DNA of 64,000 bases. It comes from Streptomyces sp. CNH099 (GTDB lineage Bacteria; Actinomycetota; Actinomycetes; Streptomycetales; Streptomycetaceae). Positions 24,801 through 33,334 of the stretch are shown one piece after another. The stretch covers positions 140,365 to 204,364 of the forward strand of contig AZWL01000014.1 in assembly GCA_000514715.1 (NCBI GenBank). Direction: 5' to 3'. The notes under the pieces are model-generated. The model was not told the origin of the DNA, did not search any database, and saw only the letters and a list, made by a program, of their open reading frames with translations. A program made the translations under genes and the position numbers. Every line of letters starts with the position of its first letter. Position 1 is the stretch's first letter.

Positions 24801-25235
24801 CTAGCCCCGGTCGGCGGCTTCCCGGCCGGCCGGCTCCTGCCCGGCGGGCGGCCCGGGGTCGAGGAACGCCTCGATGAGGCGCTGCTTCTCGGTGCCGGAG
24901 GCGTCGCCGAGTTCGAGGCTGCGGCCGTCCAGCTCCAGCCGCACGGACCGCACGGGCCGGTTCTGCAGCCACACCTCCACCAGCCGCACGACGGACCGCA
25001 GCACCACCGGCACCAGGGTCACCGCCAGCACCCCGACCGCGACGGCCTCCCCCGGCTTGGCCCCGTCCGGCGCGGCACCGGCCGCCCGCACGGGGCGAAC
25101 GTCGTCGACCTCCAGCTCCAGCAACGCCTGCCGCAGCTGCCCGGTGAGCGCGTCCAACTCGTCGTCGTCCACGTCCGCGCCCCCGACCACGGCCACCCGC
25201 ACCGTGCCCAACCGCTCCCCGCCCCTGTCCCTCAT
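24801..25235 (-). CDS. EACC1-like effector-associated membrane protein
   Basis: A 144-residue protein. An N-terminal soluble part (TVRVAVVGGADVDDDELDAL, then LRQALLELEVDDV) is followed by a hydrophobic helix VAVGVLAVTLVPVVLRSVV (~residues 65-90) and a C-terminal module VRSVRLELDGRSLELGDASG with EKQRLIEAFL. This order matches my memory of the effector-associated constant component EACC1 described computationally beside caspase, trypsin and NTPase effectors in actinobacterial conflict systems. It is the upstream partner in an operon with the caspase-DnaJ fusion. It may anchor or sense for the protease; no experiment supports this here. Confidence 0.7.
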   Translation of the reverse strand: MRDRGGERLGTVRVAVVGGADVDDDELDALTGQLRQALLELEVDDVRPVRAAGAAPDGAKPGEAVAVGVLAVTLVPVVLRSVVRLVEVWLQNRPVRSVRLELDGRSLELGDASGTEKQRLIEAFLDPGPPAGQEPAGREAADRG

Positions 25236-25278
25236 GGCTACGCAGTCTAGGACGAACCCCCCTCCGGCCAGGCGATGT

Positions 25279-27042
25279 TCAGCCTGCGGGTGCGCTCGTG
25301 GCCCTCCTCCCCTCGTGAGCGGGCTGCGGTGGTGAGTGGGGCGGGGTGGGGGTGGGGTGGTGGAAGGTGGCGTAGGGGCCGTTGCGGGTGAGGAGGGCCT
25401 CGTGCGTGCCCTCCTCGACTATGCGCCCGGCGTCGAGGAAGACGATGCGGTCGGCGTGGCGGACGGTGCGCATGCGGTGGGCGACGATGACGACGGTGCG
25501 GCCGGCCATGAGGCGTTCGATGCCCTGGTGGACGGCGGCCTCGTTCAGCGGGTCGAGCGCGGAGGTGACCTCGTCCAGGAGGACGACGGGCGCGTTCTTC
25601 AGCAGGGCGCGGGCGATGGCCACGCGCTGGCGTTCGCCGCCGGAGAGGGCGGTGCCGCCTTCGCCGACGGGGGTGGTCCAGCCGTCGGGGAGGCGGGCGA
25701 CGACCTCGTCGAGGCGGGCGGCGGTGGCGGCGGCGCGGATCTCGGCGGCGGTGGCGTCGGGGCGGCCGAGGCGGACGTTGTCCTCGATGGTGCCGTCGAA
25801 GAGGTAGACGTGCTGGAAGACGATCGCGATCTTGGACATCAGGGTCTCGGTGCCGATCTCGCGGACGTCGTGGCCGCCGACGCGGACGGCGCCCGCGTCG
25901 ACGTCGTAGAAGCGGGTGAGGAGCTGCAGCAGGGTGCTCTTGCCCGCGCCGGACGGGCCGACGACGGCGACGCGTTCGCCTTCGGCGACGGTGAGGGAGA
26001 CGCCGTCGAGGACGGTGCGGTCGCCGTGGCGGAAGGTGACGGCGTCGAACTCCAGGGTGTGGCCCGCGGGGTGTGCCGGGTCGGGGGCCTCGGGGAGGGG
26101 CGGTGTGCTCAGCACCGTGTCGAGCCTCGTGAGGACGGTGCGGGCGGCGCGGAACTTGCCCGCCACGTCGGACAGGGACAGCAGCGGGTCCGCGCAGCGG
26201 GCGGCGAGGACGAGGAGCGCCAGCACCTCGGCCGCGCCGACGTCGCCGTGGAGGGCGACGTAGGCGCCGAGGGCGAGGAGGGTGGTGAAGAGCGCCTGCA
26301 CGGTGAGGGTAAGGCCCAGGGTGCCGGGCAGCACCGACAGCGTGGTGCGGCGGGAGGCGCGCTGCACGTCGTGCAGGGAGTCGTCCAGGAGGCGGAACCG
26401 CTCGCCGGTCCTGCCGCCGGCGCGCAGCACCGGCTGGGCCTGGAGGTACTCGACGACGCGGGCGGTGGCCTCGTGGTCACGGATGGCGCGCTCCTCGTCG
26501 GCGGCGGCCATCGACCGGCTCGTCCAGACCTGCGTCGCGGCGACCACCGGCACGGCGGCCAGCGCGGCCAGGCCCAGCTGCCAGTTGAAGGCGAGCATGA
26601 CGGCGACGATCGTCAGCGGGGTCACGGCGGCGGAGACGGACGGGGCCAGCAGGTGCGCGATGACGCTCATGGCCTGCAGGACGCCCTGGCCGGCGAGGGT
26701 GGAGACCTCGCCGACGCGGCCGGCGCCGTACCAGCCGACGGGGAGGCGGGCCAGGTGGTCGCCGAGGCGGTGGTACAGCCCGCGCAGCAGCTTGATGCCG
26801 ACGCGGAAGCCGGCGAGGTCGCTGCTGAACCGCAGCACGCCGTACACGGCGAAGAGCACGGCGAAGGCGGTCAGCCAGGGCCAGGCGTCCGCGGGCGTGT
26901 CACCGAACAGCGCGCGCAGGAGGGGGACCAGCAGCGCGTACGACAGCCCCTCCACGACGGCGGTCGCCAGCATCAGCGAGACGGTGCGGCGCACGGGGCC
27001 GGTGTGCTCGTGCCCCAGCACGCGGAACAGGGTGCGGATCAT
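25279..27042 (-). CDS. ABC transporter half-molecule, TMD-NBD (YbtQ/IrtB-like)
   Basis: A 587-residue half transporter. Residues ~20-300 are the type I exporter-fold membrane domain, including LARLPVGWYGAGRVGEVSTL. The NBD has Walker A GPSGAGKST, LSGGERQRVAIARAL and Walker B VVLLDEVTSALD, with an H-loop VIVAHRM. The TMD sequence resembles the siderophore-import half transporters IrtB/YbtQ. The ATG at 27042 overlaps the stop of the upstream MFS-ABC fusion gene (ATGA), so a heterodimer with the ABC half of that protein is likely. The Pro/His-rich tail is low complexity. Direction of transport (siderophore uptake versus export) cannot be decided. Confidence 0.88.
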   Translation of the reverse strand: MIRTLFRVLGHEHTGPVRRTVSLMLATAVVEGLSYALLVPLLRALFGDTPADAWPWLTAFAVLFAVYGVLRFSSDLAGFRVGIKLLRGLYHRLGDHLARLPVGWYGAGRVGEVSTLAGQGVLQAMSVIAHLLAPSVSAAVTPLTIVAVMLAFNWQLGLAALAAVPVVAATQVWTSRSMAAADEERAIRDHEATARVVEYLQAQPVLRAGGRTGERFRLLDDSLHDVQRASRRTTLSVLPGTLGLTLTVQALFTTLLALGAYVALHGDVGAAEVLALLVLAARCADPLLSLSDVAGKFRAARTVLTRLDTVLSTPPLPEAPDPAHPAGHTLEFDAVTFRHGDRTVLDGVSLTVAEGERVAVVGPSGAGKSTLLQLLTRFYDVDAGAVRVGGHDVREIGTETLMSKIAIVFQHVYLFDGTIEDNVRLGRPDATAAEIRAAATAARLDEVVARLPDGWTTPVGEGGTALSGGERQRVAIARALLKNAPVVLLDEVTSALDPLNEAAVHQGIERLMAGRTVVIVAHRMRTVRHADRIVFLDAGRIVEEGTHEALLTRNGPYATFHHPTPTPPHSPPQPAHEGRRATSAPAG

Positions 27043-30000
27043 CGGCGCTCGTCTCCTTGCCGGACGCCGCCGGGGGCGGTCGTCGCGCTCGCGGGGGTGC
27101 GGGCCGCTTCCGGGGACCCGTCCGGCGGGGCCGGATCGTCGGCGGCCGCGGCCTGGTGGGCGCGCCAGAACTCGGCGAACGCGCCGTCGCGGGCGAGCAG
27201 TTCGGCCGGGGTGCCGTGCTCGGCGACCGCCCCGTCCGCCAGCATCACGACGGTGTCGGCCCCGGCGACGGTCTCCAGGCGATGGGCGATGACCAGGGTC
27301 GTGCGATCGTCGCCGGCGGGGGCCGCCAGGGCGCGGCGCACGGCGAGTTCCGTCCGGGGGTCGGCGAAGGAGGTCGCCTCGTCGAGTACGAGCACGGGGG
27401 CGGCGGCGAGCAGCGCGCGGGCCAGGGCGAGGCGCTGCGCCTCGCCGCCGGACAGCCCGGCCTCCTCGCCGATCACCGTGTCGTAGCCGCGGGGCAGTTC
27501 GAGGATCCGGTCGTGGATGTACGCCCGGCGGGCGGCGTCCCGCACGTCCTCCCGGTCGGCGTGGGGCACGGCGAGGGCGATGTTGTCGGCGACGGAGGCG
27601 CGCAGCAGCCGGACGTCCTGGAAGACGAACGAGACCGTGCGGTACAGGTCGGCCCCGGCCATGTCGCGCAGGTCGACGCCGCCGAGCACGACCGAGCCCG
27701 CGGTGGGGTCGAAGAACCGCGGCAGCAGCTGGACGAGGGTCGACTTCCCGCTGCCCGACGGGCCGACGACCGCGGTGACGGTGCCCGGTTCGAGGACCAG
27801 GTCGAGGCCGCGCAGCACCTCGCGCCCCGGTTCGTAGCCGAAGCGGACACCGCACAGCTCGACGCGGTGCCCCCGCGGCGCACGCGGGTGCGCGGGCTGC
27901 GGCAGCGGGTCCACGTCGAGCACGTCCCGGATGCGGCCGACGGCCCGGCGGGCGGCCTGCAGGTCGTCGAAGCCGTGGCCGAGGGCGGCGACGGGAGCGG
28001 TGAGCCCGAGGCCGAGGAGGAGGAACGGCAGGAGGTCGGCGGGCGCCAGCGCACCTGCCGTGATCATCGGGGTGCCGCCGACGAGCACGACCAGCAGCAC
28101 GAACGGCGGCGACAGCACCAGCTGCATGCCCGCCCCGATCGGGGCGAGGCCGTGGACCATCCGCCGGAAGGTGCCGGTGAAGTCGTCGGCGGCCGCGCGG
28201 AAGCGGCGGTGCGCGCGCTCGCCGCCGCCGAACGCCTTGACCTCGGAGATCCCCTGCGCGAACTCGACGGCCGCGTCCGCGATCCGGCCCATGGCCGCGT
28301 CGTACTCCTCCTGGTCGCGCACCCGCGCCGGGGTCATGAACAGCGGGACGTGCGCGAGGGCGACGGCCACCGGGATCAGGGTGATGAGCGTGAGCCGCCA
28401 GTCGACGGTGAAGAGGTACGCCAGGGACGCCAGCGGCACGACGAACGCGGAGACCAGCTCGCTGGGTGCGTGGGCGATGAGCGGGTGCATCGCGGCCACG
28501 TCCTCGCCGACCACCTTCGCCAGCTCGCCGGTCCGGCGCCGGGAGAACCAGCCGACGGGCACCCGGCCGAGCCCGGCGGCCAGCCGGCGGCGGAACGACA
28601 ACTGCACGCGGCCGTCGAGGAGATGGCCGGCACCGGTCGAGGCGGCCGTGAACAGCAGCCGCACGAGCAGCCCCGCGGCGCCCACGGCGACGACGGCCCA
28701 GACCCGGCCGCGGTCGACGGGCCCGGGGGCCAGCAGCGCACGGCCCAGCTCGACGACGGCGAGGAGCGGCACGAGGCCGGCGAGCGCGCCGACGACCTGC
28801 AGCAGCACGACGACGGCGAAGCCGCGGGCGTGGGGGCGGAGGAGGCGGGAGACGGTGCGGGTGGGCGGCGGCTGCTTCCCGCGGGGTGCCGCGGGGTCCG
28901 GCTCCGCGGGGCGTTGCTGCTCGGGGCGTTGCTGCGCGGGGAGTTGCTGCGCGGGACGCTGCTCTGCGGGGCGTTGCTCCGCGGCCGGGTGGGCGTCGGT
29001 GACCGGGCGGGCATCCGCGGACGGCTGGGCTTCCGCAGGCGGGTCGGCCTCCGTGGGCGCGTGGGCTCCGGGTTGCGGATCACCGGGGGCGGCATCGGCG
29101 TCGTCGGGCTCCGCGGTCGTCCCCCGGTGGTCCGTCCCCGGCCCCGGTAGCACCGTGAGCGCGATCAGCACCGCCACCACCAGCAGCGCCGCGCACAGCG
29201 TCAGCCCCAGCGCGTACCCCTCGTTCAGGCCGGCGGGCGTCTGCGCCCCTCCCGTACGGTCGTGGGCGGCGGTGCCGAGGGCCGCCAGGCCCAGCGCGGC
29301 GCCGAGTTGGCGGGCGCTGTTGAGCAGGCCCGAGGCCATGCCCGCCTCGTGGGCGGCCACGCCGCCGGTGGCGGCGGAGACCAGCGGGCCGAGGACGAGG
29401 CCGAAGCCGACGCTGGCCAGGATCGAGGGCCCGAGCACGTCCACCGCGTAGGTGCCGTCGGCGTCGATGCGGCCGAACCAGGCGAAGCCCGCCGCGATCA
29501 GCAGCCCGCCGCCGACCAGCAGGACCTTCGGCGCGTACCGGTAGCCGAGCTTCACCGCGAGCACCGAGCCGGCGATCACCCCGAGGGCGAAGGGCAGGAA
29601 CTGCAGCCCGGTCTCCGCCGGGCCGTTGCCGAGCACCCGCTGCAGGTACAGCGACATGAAGTAGAACGACGAGGCCATGGCCGCGCCGATCACCAGCGTG
29701 TACGTGATCGCGCCGAGCACCGCGCGGTGGGTGAGCAGGCCGAGCCGGACCAGCGGGTCGCGGGTGGTGGTCCGTTCGACCAGGACGAACGCGGTCAGCA
29801 GCGCGAGCGCCGCGGCCAGGGTGGCGACGGTGGCGGCGGAGGTCCACGCGTGCCGGTCGGTACGGACGATGCCGAACACCAGCAGCGTCATCCCGCCCGT
29901 CGCCAGCACTCCCCCGAGCACGTCCGGACGCCCCCGGCCACGGCCGTGCCCCGGGTCCCGGTCCCGGTCCCGGTCGCCGCGGCCGGCGGGCCCCCGCGGC

Positions 30001-30623
30001 CCGTCGGAGGCCACGCCCCGCCAGGTCATGGCCAGCGCGATCAGCGCCATCGGTACGTTCACGAACATCACCCAGCGCCAGCCCGCGTACTCCGTGAGCA
30101 CTCCCCCGATCAGCACGCCCAGCGCGCCGCCCGCGGCGTTCGTCGCGCTCCAGATGCCGAACGCGCGCACCCGCGCCCGCCCGTCCGGGAACGTCGCCGT
30201 GAGCAGCGCCAGCCCGGCCGGGGCGAGGGCGGCGGCGCCGACGCCCTGGGCGGCGCGGGCCGCGACCAGGTGCCCCGGCTCGGTGGCGAAGCCGCCGAGC
30301 AGCGAGGCGAGGCCGAACAGGCCGAGGCCGCAGAGCAGCATCCGCTTCTGCCCGTAGCGATCGGCGGCCTTGCCGCCCAGCAGCAGCAACCCGCCGAACG
30401 TGAGCGCGTACGCGTGGATGACCCACGTCAGGCCCACCTCGCCGAAGCCGAGGGCGGCGCCGATCTGCGGCAGGCCGACGTTCACCACCGACAGGTCCAG
30501 CGACACGAGGAACTGCGCCACCGCCGCCGTGGCGAGCACGAGCGACGCCCGCCCCGCTCCCCCGGATCCCCCGGATCGCGCGGTGCGCGTCCCCTCGACC
30601 CGGCCCCCCTGGTCCCCCTTCAT
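27039..30623 (-). CDS. MFS-ABC transporter fusion protein
   Basis: A 1194-residue protein from ATG 30623. Residues ~25-495 are a 14-helix-type DHA2 MFS drug exporter: FLVSLDLSVVNVGLPQIGAA, GGKAADRYGQKRML, then GWRWVMFVNVPMALIALAM. A ~110-residue low-complexity linker with repeating (E/Q)QRPAEQRP units follows. Residues ~605-880 are an ABC exporter-fold membrane domain (VPVGWFSRRRTGELAKVVGE) with similarity to IrtA/YbtP. The NBD has Walker A GPSGSGKST near residue 950, LSGGEAQRLALARAL near 1055 and Walker B VLVLDEATSFADP. It is coupled to the half transporter downstream. One polypeptide combining MFS and ABC export/import modules is unusual; a sequencing error removing a stop is an alternative, but the linker is open and in frame over >300 bp. 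Confidence 0.85.
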   Translation of the reverse strand: MKGDQGGRVEGTRTARSGGSGGAGRASLVLATAAVAQFLVSLDLSVVNVGLPQIGAALGFGEVGLTWVIHAYALTFGGLLLLGGKAADRYGQKRMLLCGLGLFGLASLLGGFATEPGHLVAARAAQGVGAAALAPAGLALLTATFPDGRARVRAFGIWSATNAAGGALGVLIGGVLTEYAGWRWVMFVNVPMALIALAMTWRGVASDGPRGPAGRGDRDRDRDPGHGRGRGRPDVLGGVLATGGMTLLVFGIVRTDRHAWTSAATVATLAAALALLTAFVLVERTTTRDPLVRLGLLTHRAVLGAITYTLVIGAAMASSFYFMSLYLQRVLGNGPAETGLQFLPFALGVIAGSVLAVKLGYRYAPKVLLVGGGLLIAAGFAWFGRIDADGTYAVDVLGPSILASVGFGLVLGPLVSAATGGVAAHEAGMASGLLNSARQLGAALGLAALGTAAHDRTGGAQTPAGLNEGYALGLTLCAALLVVAVLIALTVLPGPGTDHRGTTAEPDDADAAPGDPQPGAHAPTEADPPAEAQPSADARPVTDAHPAAEQRPAEQRPAQQLPAQQRPEQQRPAEPDPAAPRGKQPPPTRTVSRLLRPHARGFAVVVLLQVVGALAGLVPLLAVVELGRALLAPGPVDRGRVWAVVAVGAAGLLVRLLFTAASTGAGHLLDGRVQLSFRRRLAAGLGRVPVGWFSRRRTGELAKVVGEDVAAMHPLIAHAPSELVSAFVVPLASLAYLFTVDWRLTLITLIPVAVALAHVPLFMTPARVRDQEEYDAAMGRIADAAVEFAQGISEVKAFGGGERAHRRFRAAADDFTGTFRRMVHGLAPIGAGMQLVLSPPFVLLVVLVGGTPMITAGALAPADLLPFLLLGLGLTAPVAALGHGFDDLQAARRAVGRIRDVLDVDPLPQPAHPRAPRGHRVELCGVRFGYEPGREVLRGLDLVLEPGTVTAVVGPSGSGKSTLVQLLPRFFDPTAGSVVLGGVDLRDMAGADLYRTVSFVFQDVRLLRASVADNIALAVPHADREDVRDAARRAYIHDRILELPRGYDTVIGEEAGLSGGEAQRLALARALLAAAPVLVLDEATSFADPRTELAVRRALAAPAGDDRTTLVIAHRLETVAGADTVVMLADGAVAEHGTPAELLARDGAFAEFWRAHQAAAADDPAPPDGSPEAARTPASATTAPGGVRQGDERR

Positions 30624-30650
30624 GGCCCCTCCCGTGGTTCCCCGACTTTC

Positions 30651-30674
30651 GGAACATGTTCCGGAACACGTTCC
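30651..30674. promoter_or_regulatory. Tandem palindromic operators upstream of MFS-ABC and TetR genes
   Basis: GGAACATGTTCC (30651-30662, perfect 12-bp palindrome) is directly followed by GGAACACGTTCC (30663-30674, one mismatch pair). The 24-bp block sits in the 110-bp region between the divergent MFS-ABC and TetR genes, a classic autoregulatory position. Confidence 0.8.
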
Positions 30675-30733
30675 CAAAGTACACCACCCACCCGACAACG
30701 CCACCCGCAACCGCGAGGCAGCATCATGGGACC

Positions 30734-31447
30734 GTGCCCGGACAACGAGACCGCCGACAGCCCGCCGCCCCGCCCTCCGGCCGCACCGGCCGCCCGCGGG
30801 CGACGTCGCGCGCCGAGATCCTGGCGGCGGCCCGCCGGGTCATCGACGAGGACGGCTGGGAGACGCTGACCGTCCGCCGGCTCGCCGCCGAGATCGGCAT
30901 CGGGACGACGACGCTCTACCACCACGTGCACAACAAGGACGACCTGGTCGTCGAGCTGGTCAACCAGCACCTCGACCAACTCGCCCGCCCCGAGCTGCCC
31001 GACGACCCGCGCGAGCGGATCGTGGTCGCCGCCACGACGATGCACGACGCGCTCTCCGACTGGCCCTGGGCGGCGGAGGCGCTGACGGCCGACGGCTTCA
31101 TCGGGCGGCTCGGCGACTCCGCCCTGTGGATAGTGGAGACGATCGTGGCCGGTGCGGTGGCCGCCGGCTGCACGCAGGGGCAGGCCGTCGACGTCTTCCG
31201 GAGCATCTGGTACTACACCGTCGGCGAGGTCCTCGTACGCGCCCGCACCGACCGCCGGCGTGCCGAAGTCGGCGCCGCCGACCTGGCGTTCAGCCTGCGC
31301 GGCCTCGACCCGGCCCGGCAGCCGCAGCTGGCCGCCATCGGGGACCTCTGGCCGGAGCGCAGCGCCCTCGACCTCTACCCGCAGGTGCTGCGGATCATCG
31401 TCGACGGACTCCTCGCCGAGGCCGGCCGGCCCGGCCAGCCCGTCTAG
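30734..31447 (+). CDS. TetR/AcrR-family regulator of the MFS-ABC operon
   Basis: A 237-residue regulator, using GTG 30734; a longer frame from 30656 would run through the operator and is rejected. The HTH is AEILAAARRVIDEDGWETLT, then AAEIGIGTTTLYHHVHNKDD. The C-terminal domain (TMHDALSDWPWAAEALTADG, FRSIWYYTVGEVLVRARTD) is of the TetR_C type that often binds hydrophobic drugs. It is divergent from the MFS-ABC gene with tandem palindromes between, so it probably represses it. It is also upstream of a second MFS gene, which has its own operator. Confidence 0.9.
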   Translation: MPGQRDRRQPAAPPSGRTGRPRATSRAEILAAARRVIDEDGWETLTVRRLAAEIGIGTTTLYHHVHNKDDLVVELVNQHLDQLARPELPDDPRERIVVAATTMHDALSDWPWAAEALTADGFIGRLGDSALWIVETIVAGAVAAGCTQGQAVDVFRSIWYYTVGEVLVRARTDRRRAEVGAADLAFSLRGLDPARQPQLAAIGDLWPERSALDLYPQVLRIIVDGLLAEAGRPGQPV

Positions 31448-31500
31448 CCGCACCCCCGCTCTCCAGACCGCCCCACCCGTACCGCCCCGCGCCCAACAAT

Positions 31501-31533
31501 TTGAACGAAACAACAACTAGAACTATCGTTCAA
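31501..31533 (+). promoter_or_regulatory. Operator/promoter of the second MFS gene
   Basis: The perfect inverted repeat TTGAACGA (31501-31508) / TCGTTCAA (31526-31533) is centred over a candidate promoter whose -35 TTGAAC (31501-31506) and -10 TATCGT (31524-31529) are 17 bp apart. The half-site differs from the GGAACA(T/C)GTTCC operators next door, so a different regulator is implied. Confidence 0.65.
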
Positions 31534-31563
31534 GAAAGCCCCGAGCGCGAGGGAGAGCCCCGC

Positions 31564-33147
31564 ATGACCACGTCCGCCGCCGCCCACCGCGCCGCCCACC
31601 GCGCCGGCCACCGGGAGTGGGCCGGCCTCGCCGTACTCGCCGTCCCCACCGCACTGCTCGGCCTGGACGTCACCGTCCTCTATCTCGCCCTCCCCGCCCT
31701 GGCCGCCGACCTGCACCCCAGCGCCACCCAATCCCTGTGGATCATGGACGCGTACGGCTTCCTCATCGCCGGGTTCCTCGTCACCATGGGCACGTTGGGC
31801 GACCGCCTCGGCCGCCGCCGGCTGCTCCTCGCCGGCGCCGCCGCCTTCGGCGCCGCGTCCGTGGCCGCCGCGTACGCGCCCAGCGCCGAGGCGCTGATCG
31901 CCGCGCGGGCCGCGCTCGGGGTCGCCGGGGCGACGCTCATGCCGTCGACGCTGGCGCTGATCAGCAACATGTTCGCCGACGCCCGCCAGCGGGCGCTCGC
32001 CATCGGCGTCTGGGCGACCATGTTCGCGCTGGGCATGGCCGCCGGGCCGCTGGTCGGCGGGGCGCTGCTGGAGCGGTTCTGGTGGGGTTCGGCGTTCCTG
32101 GTCGCCGTGCCGATGGTCGCGGTGGTGCTGGTCGCGGCGCCGCTGCTGCTGCCCGAGTACCGGGCGCGCCCGGACGGCCCGTTCGACCTCGTGAGCGTCG
32201 CGCTCTCGCTCGGCGCGATCCTGCCGGTGGTCTACGCGGTCAAACACGTCGCGGCGGCGGGCGCCGGCGGGCTGGGCGGCGCCACCGGTCCCGCGCTGGC
32301 GGCCGGCGCGGCCTGCGGCGTCTGGTTCGTACGACGGCAGCGCACGCTCGCCGCGCCGCTGCTGGACCTGCGGCTGTTCGCCGAGCGGACGTTCGCGGTG
32401 GCGCTCGGGCTGCTGCTGGCCGGGCTCGTCGGCGTCGGCGGCGTGATGTATCTGGTCACGCAGCACCTGCAGCTGGTGGAGGGCATGACGCCGCTGGCCG
32501 CGGGGGTGTGGATGGGCCCGCCGGCGCTGATGATGTTCGTCGCGGCGATCGGGGCGCCGCTGCTCGCCCGCCGGTTCCGGCCCGGGTACGTCGTCGGGGC
32601 GACGCTCGGCGTGTCCACGGTCGGGTACGGGCTGCTCGCCACCGTCGACCGCACCGACGGCGCCGCCCCCGTCGTCGCCGGTTTCGCGCTCGTCTACCTG
32701 GGGCTCGGCGCCCTCGCCGCGCTGGGCACGGACCTGGTCGTCGGGTCGGCGCCGCCGGCGCGGGCGGGGTCGGCGTCGGCGCTGTCGGAGACGGTGCAGG
32801 AGCTGGGTCTCGCGGTGGGCGTCGCGGTGCTGGGGAGCGTCACGACGGTGGTGTACCGGGCGCGGATGGAGGGGTGGATCCCGGCCGGGCTGCCGGACGG
32901 TGCGCGGGAGGCGGCCGGCGACGGCCTTCCGGCGGCGGCCGGGGCGGCGGTGGAGCTGCCGGAGGGGGTGCTGCGGCGGTCGGAGGAGGCGTTCGTCGCG
33001 GGGTTGAACGTGGCCACGGGGATCGCGGGGGCGGCGGTGGCGGTGCTCGCGGTGGTGGCGGCGGTCGCGCTGCGCGGGATCGGCCCGACGGGGACGGGGG
33101 ACGGGGACGGGGGACGCGGACACGGGGGACGCGGGGCCGGACGCTGA
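31564..33147 (+). CDS. DHA2-type MFS multidrug efflux transporter
   Basis: A 527-residue transporter with about 14 membrane helices: LDVTVLYLALPALAADL, ATQSLWIMDAYGFLIAGFLV (motif D-like region), GTLGDRLGRRRLLLAG (motif A), AGPLVGGALLERFWWGSAFL (motif C region). The highly Gly-rich end (GTGDGDGGRGHGGRGAGR) is low complexity. The SmvA/QacA-like branch is probable from the WIMDAYGF motif. It exports cationic or lipophilic drugs by proton antiport in family members. It is under the TTGAACGA operator; the TetR at 33335 downstream on the same strand is a candidate regulator. Confidence 0.88.
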   Translation: MTTSAAAHRAAHRAGHREWAGLAVLAVPTALLGLDVTVLYLALPALAADLHPSATQSLWIMDAYGFLIAGFLVTMGTLGDRLGRRRLLLAGAAAFGAASVAAAYAPSAEALIAARAALGVAGATLMPSTLALISNMFADARQRALAIGVWATMFALGMAAGPLVGGALLERFWWGSAFLVAVPMVAVVLVAAPLLLPEYRARPDGPFDLVSVALSLGAILPVVYAVKHVAAAGAGGLGGATGPALAAGAACGVWFVRRQRTLAAPLLDLRLFAERTFAVALGLLLAGLVGVGGVMYLVTQHLQLVEGMTPLAAGVWMGPPALMMFVAAIGAPLLARRFRPGYVVGATLGVSTVGYGLLATVDRTDGAAPVVAGFALVYLGLGALAALGTDLVVGSAPPARAGSASALSETVQELGLAVGVAVLGSVTTVVYRARMEGWIPAGLPDGAREAAGDGLPAAAGAAVELPEGVLRRSEEAFVAGLNVATGIAGAAVAVLAVVAAVALRGIGPTGTGDGDGGRGHGGRGAGR

Positions 33148-33334
33148 CGCAGCGACGGAGACGGGGACGGAGGCCAAGGCCGAGCGGCGCGGGTGACCGC
33201 GGGCGGCCGACGCGGGCGGGCCGTCCGGCGGCCGGCGGTACGCGCCGGAGCCCCCGGCCCGTACACCGAACGCCGCCGCGGCCCGCCCCTGGCTACCCTG
33301 GTCGCACCGACGACCCCGACGGGAGGCCCGCACC

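Noticed and set aside
25279..27855. 858-codon single gene on the minus strand extending the half ABC transporter
   Set aside because: The N-terminal 270 residues are a shadow of the MFS-ABC gene in another frame; the true start is ATG 27042, which overlaps that gene's stop.
30656..30733. Longer N-terminus for the TetR gene at 30734
   Set aside because: It would place coding sequence over the tandem operators and starts with a non-HTH tail (MFRNTFPKY), unlike TetR proteins.
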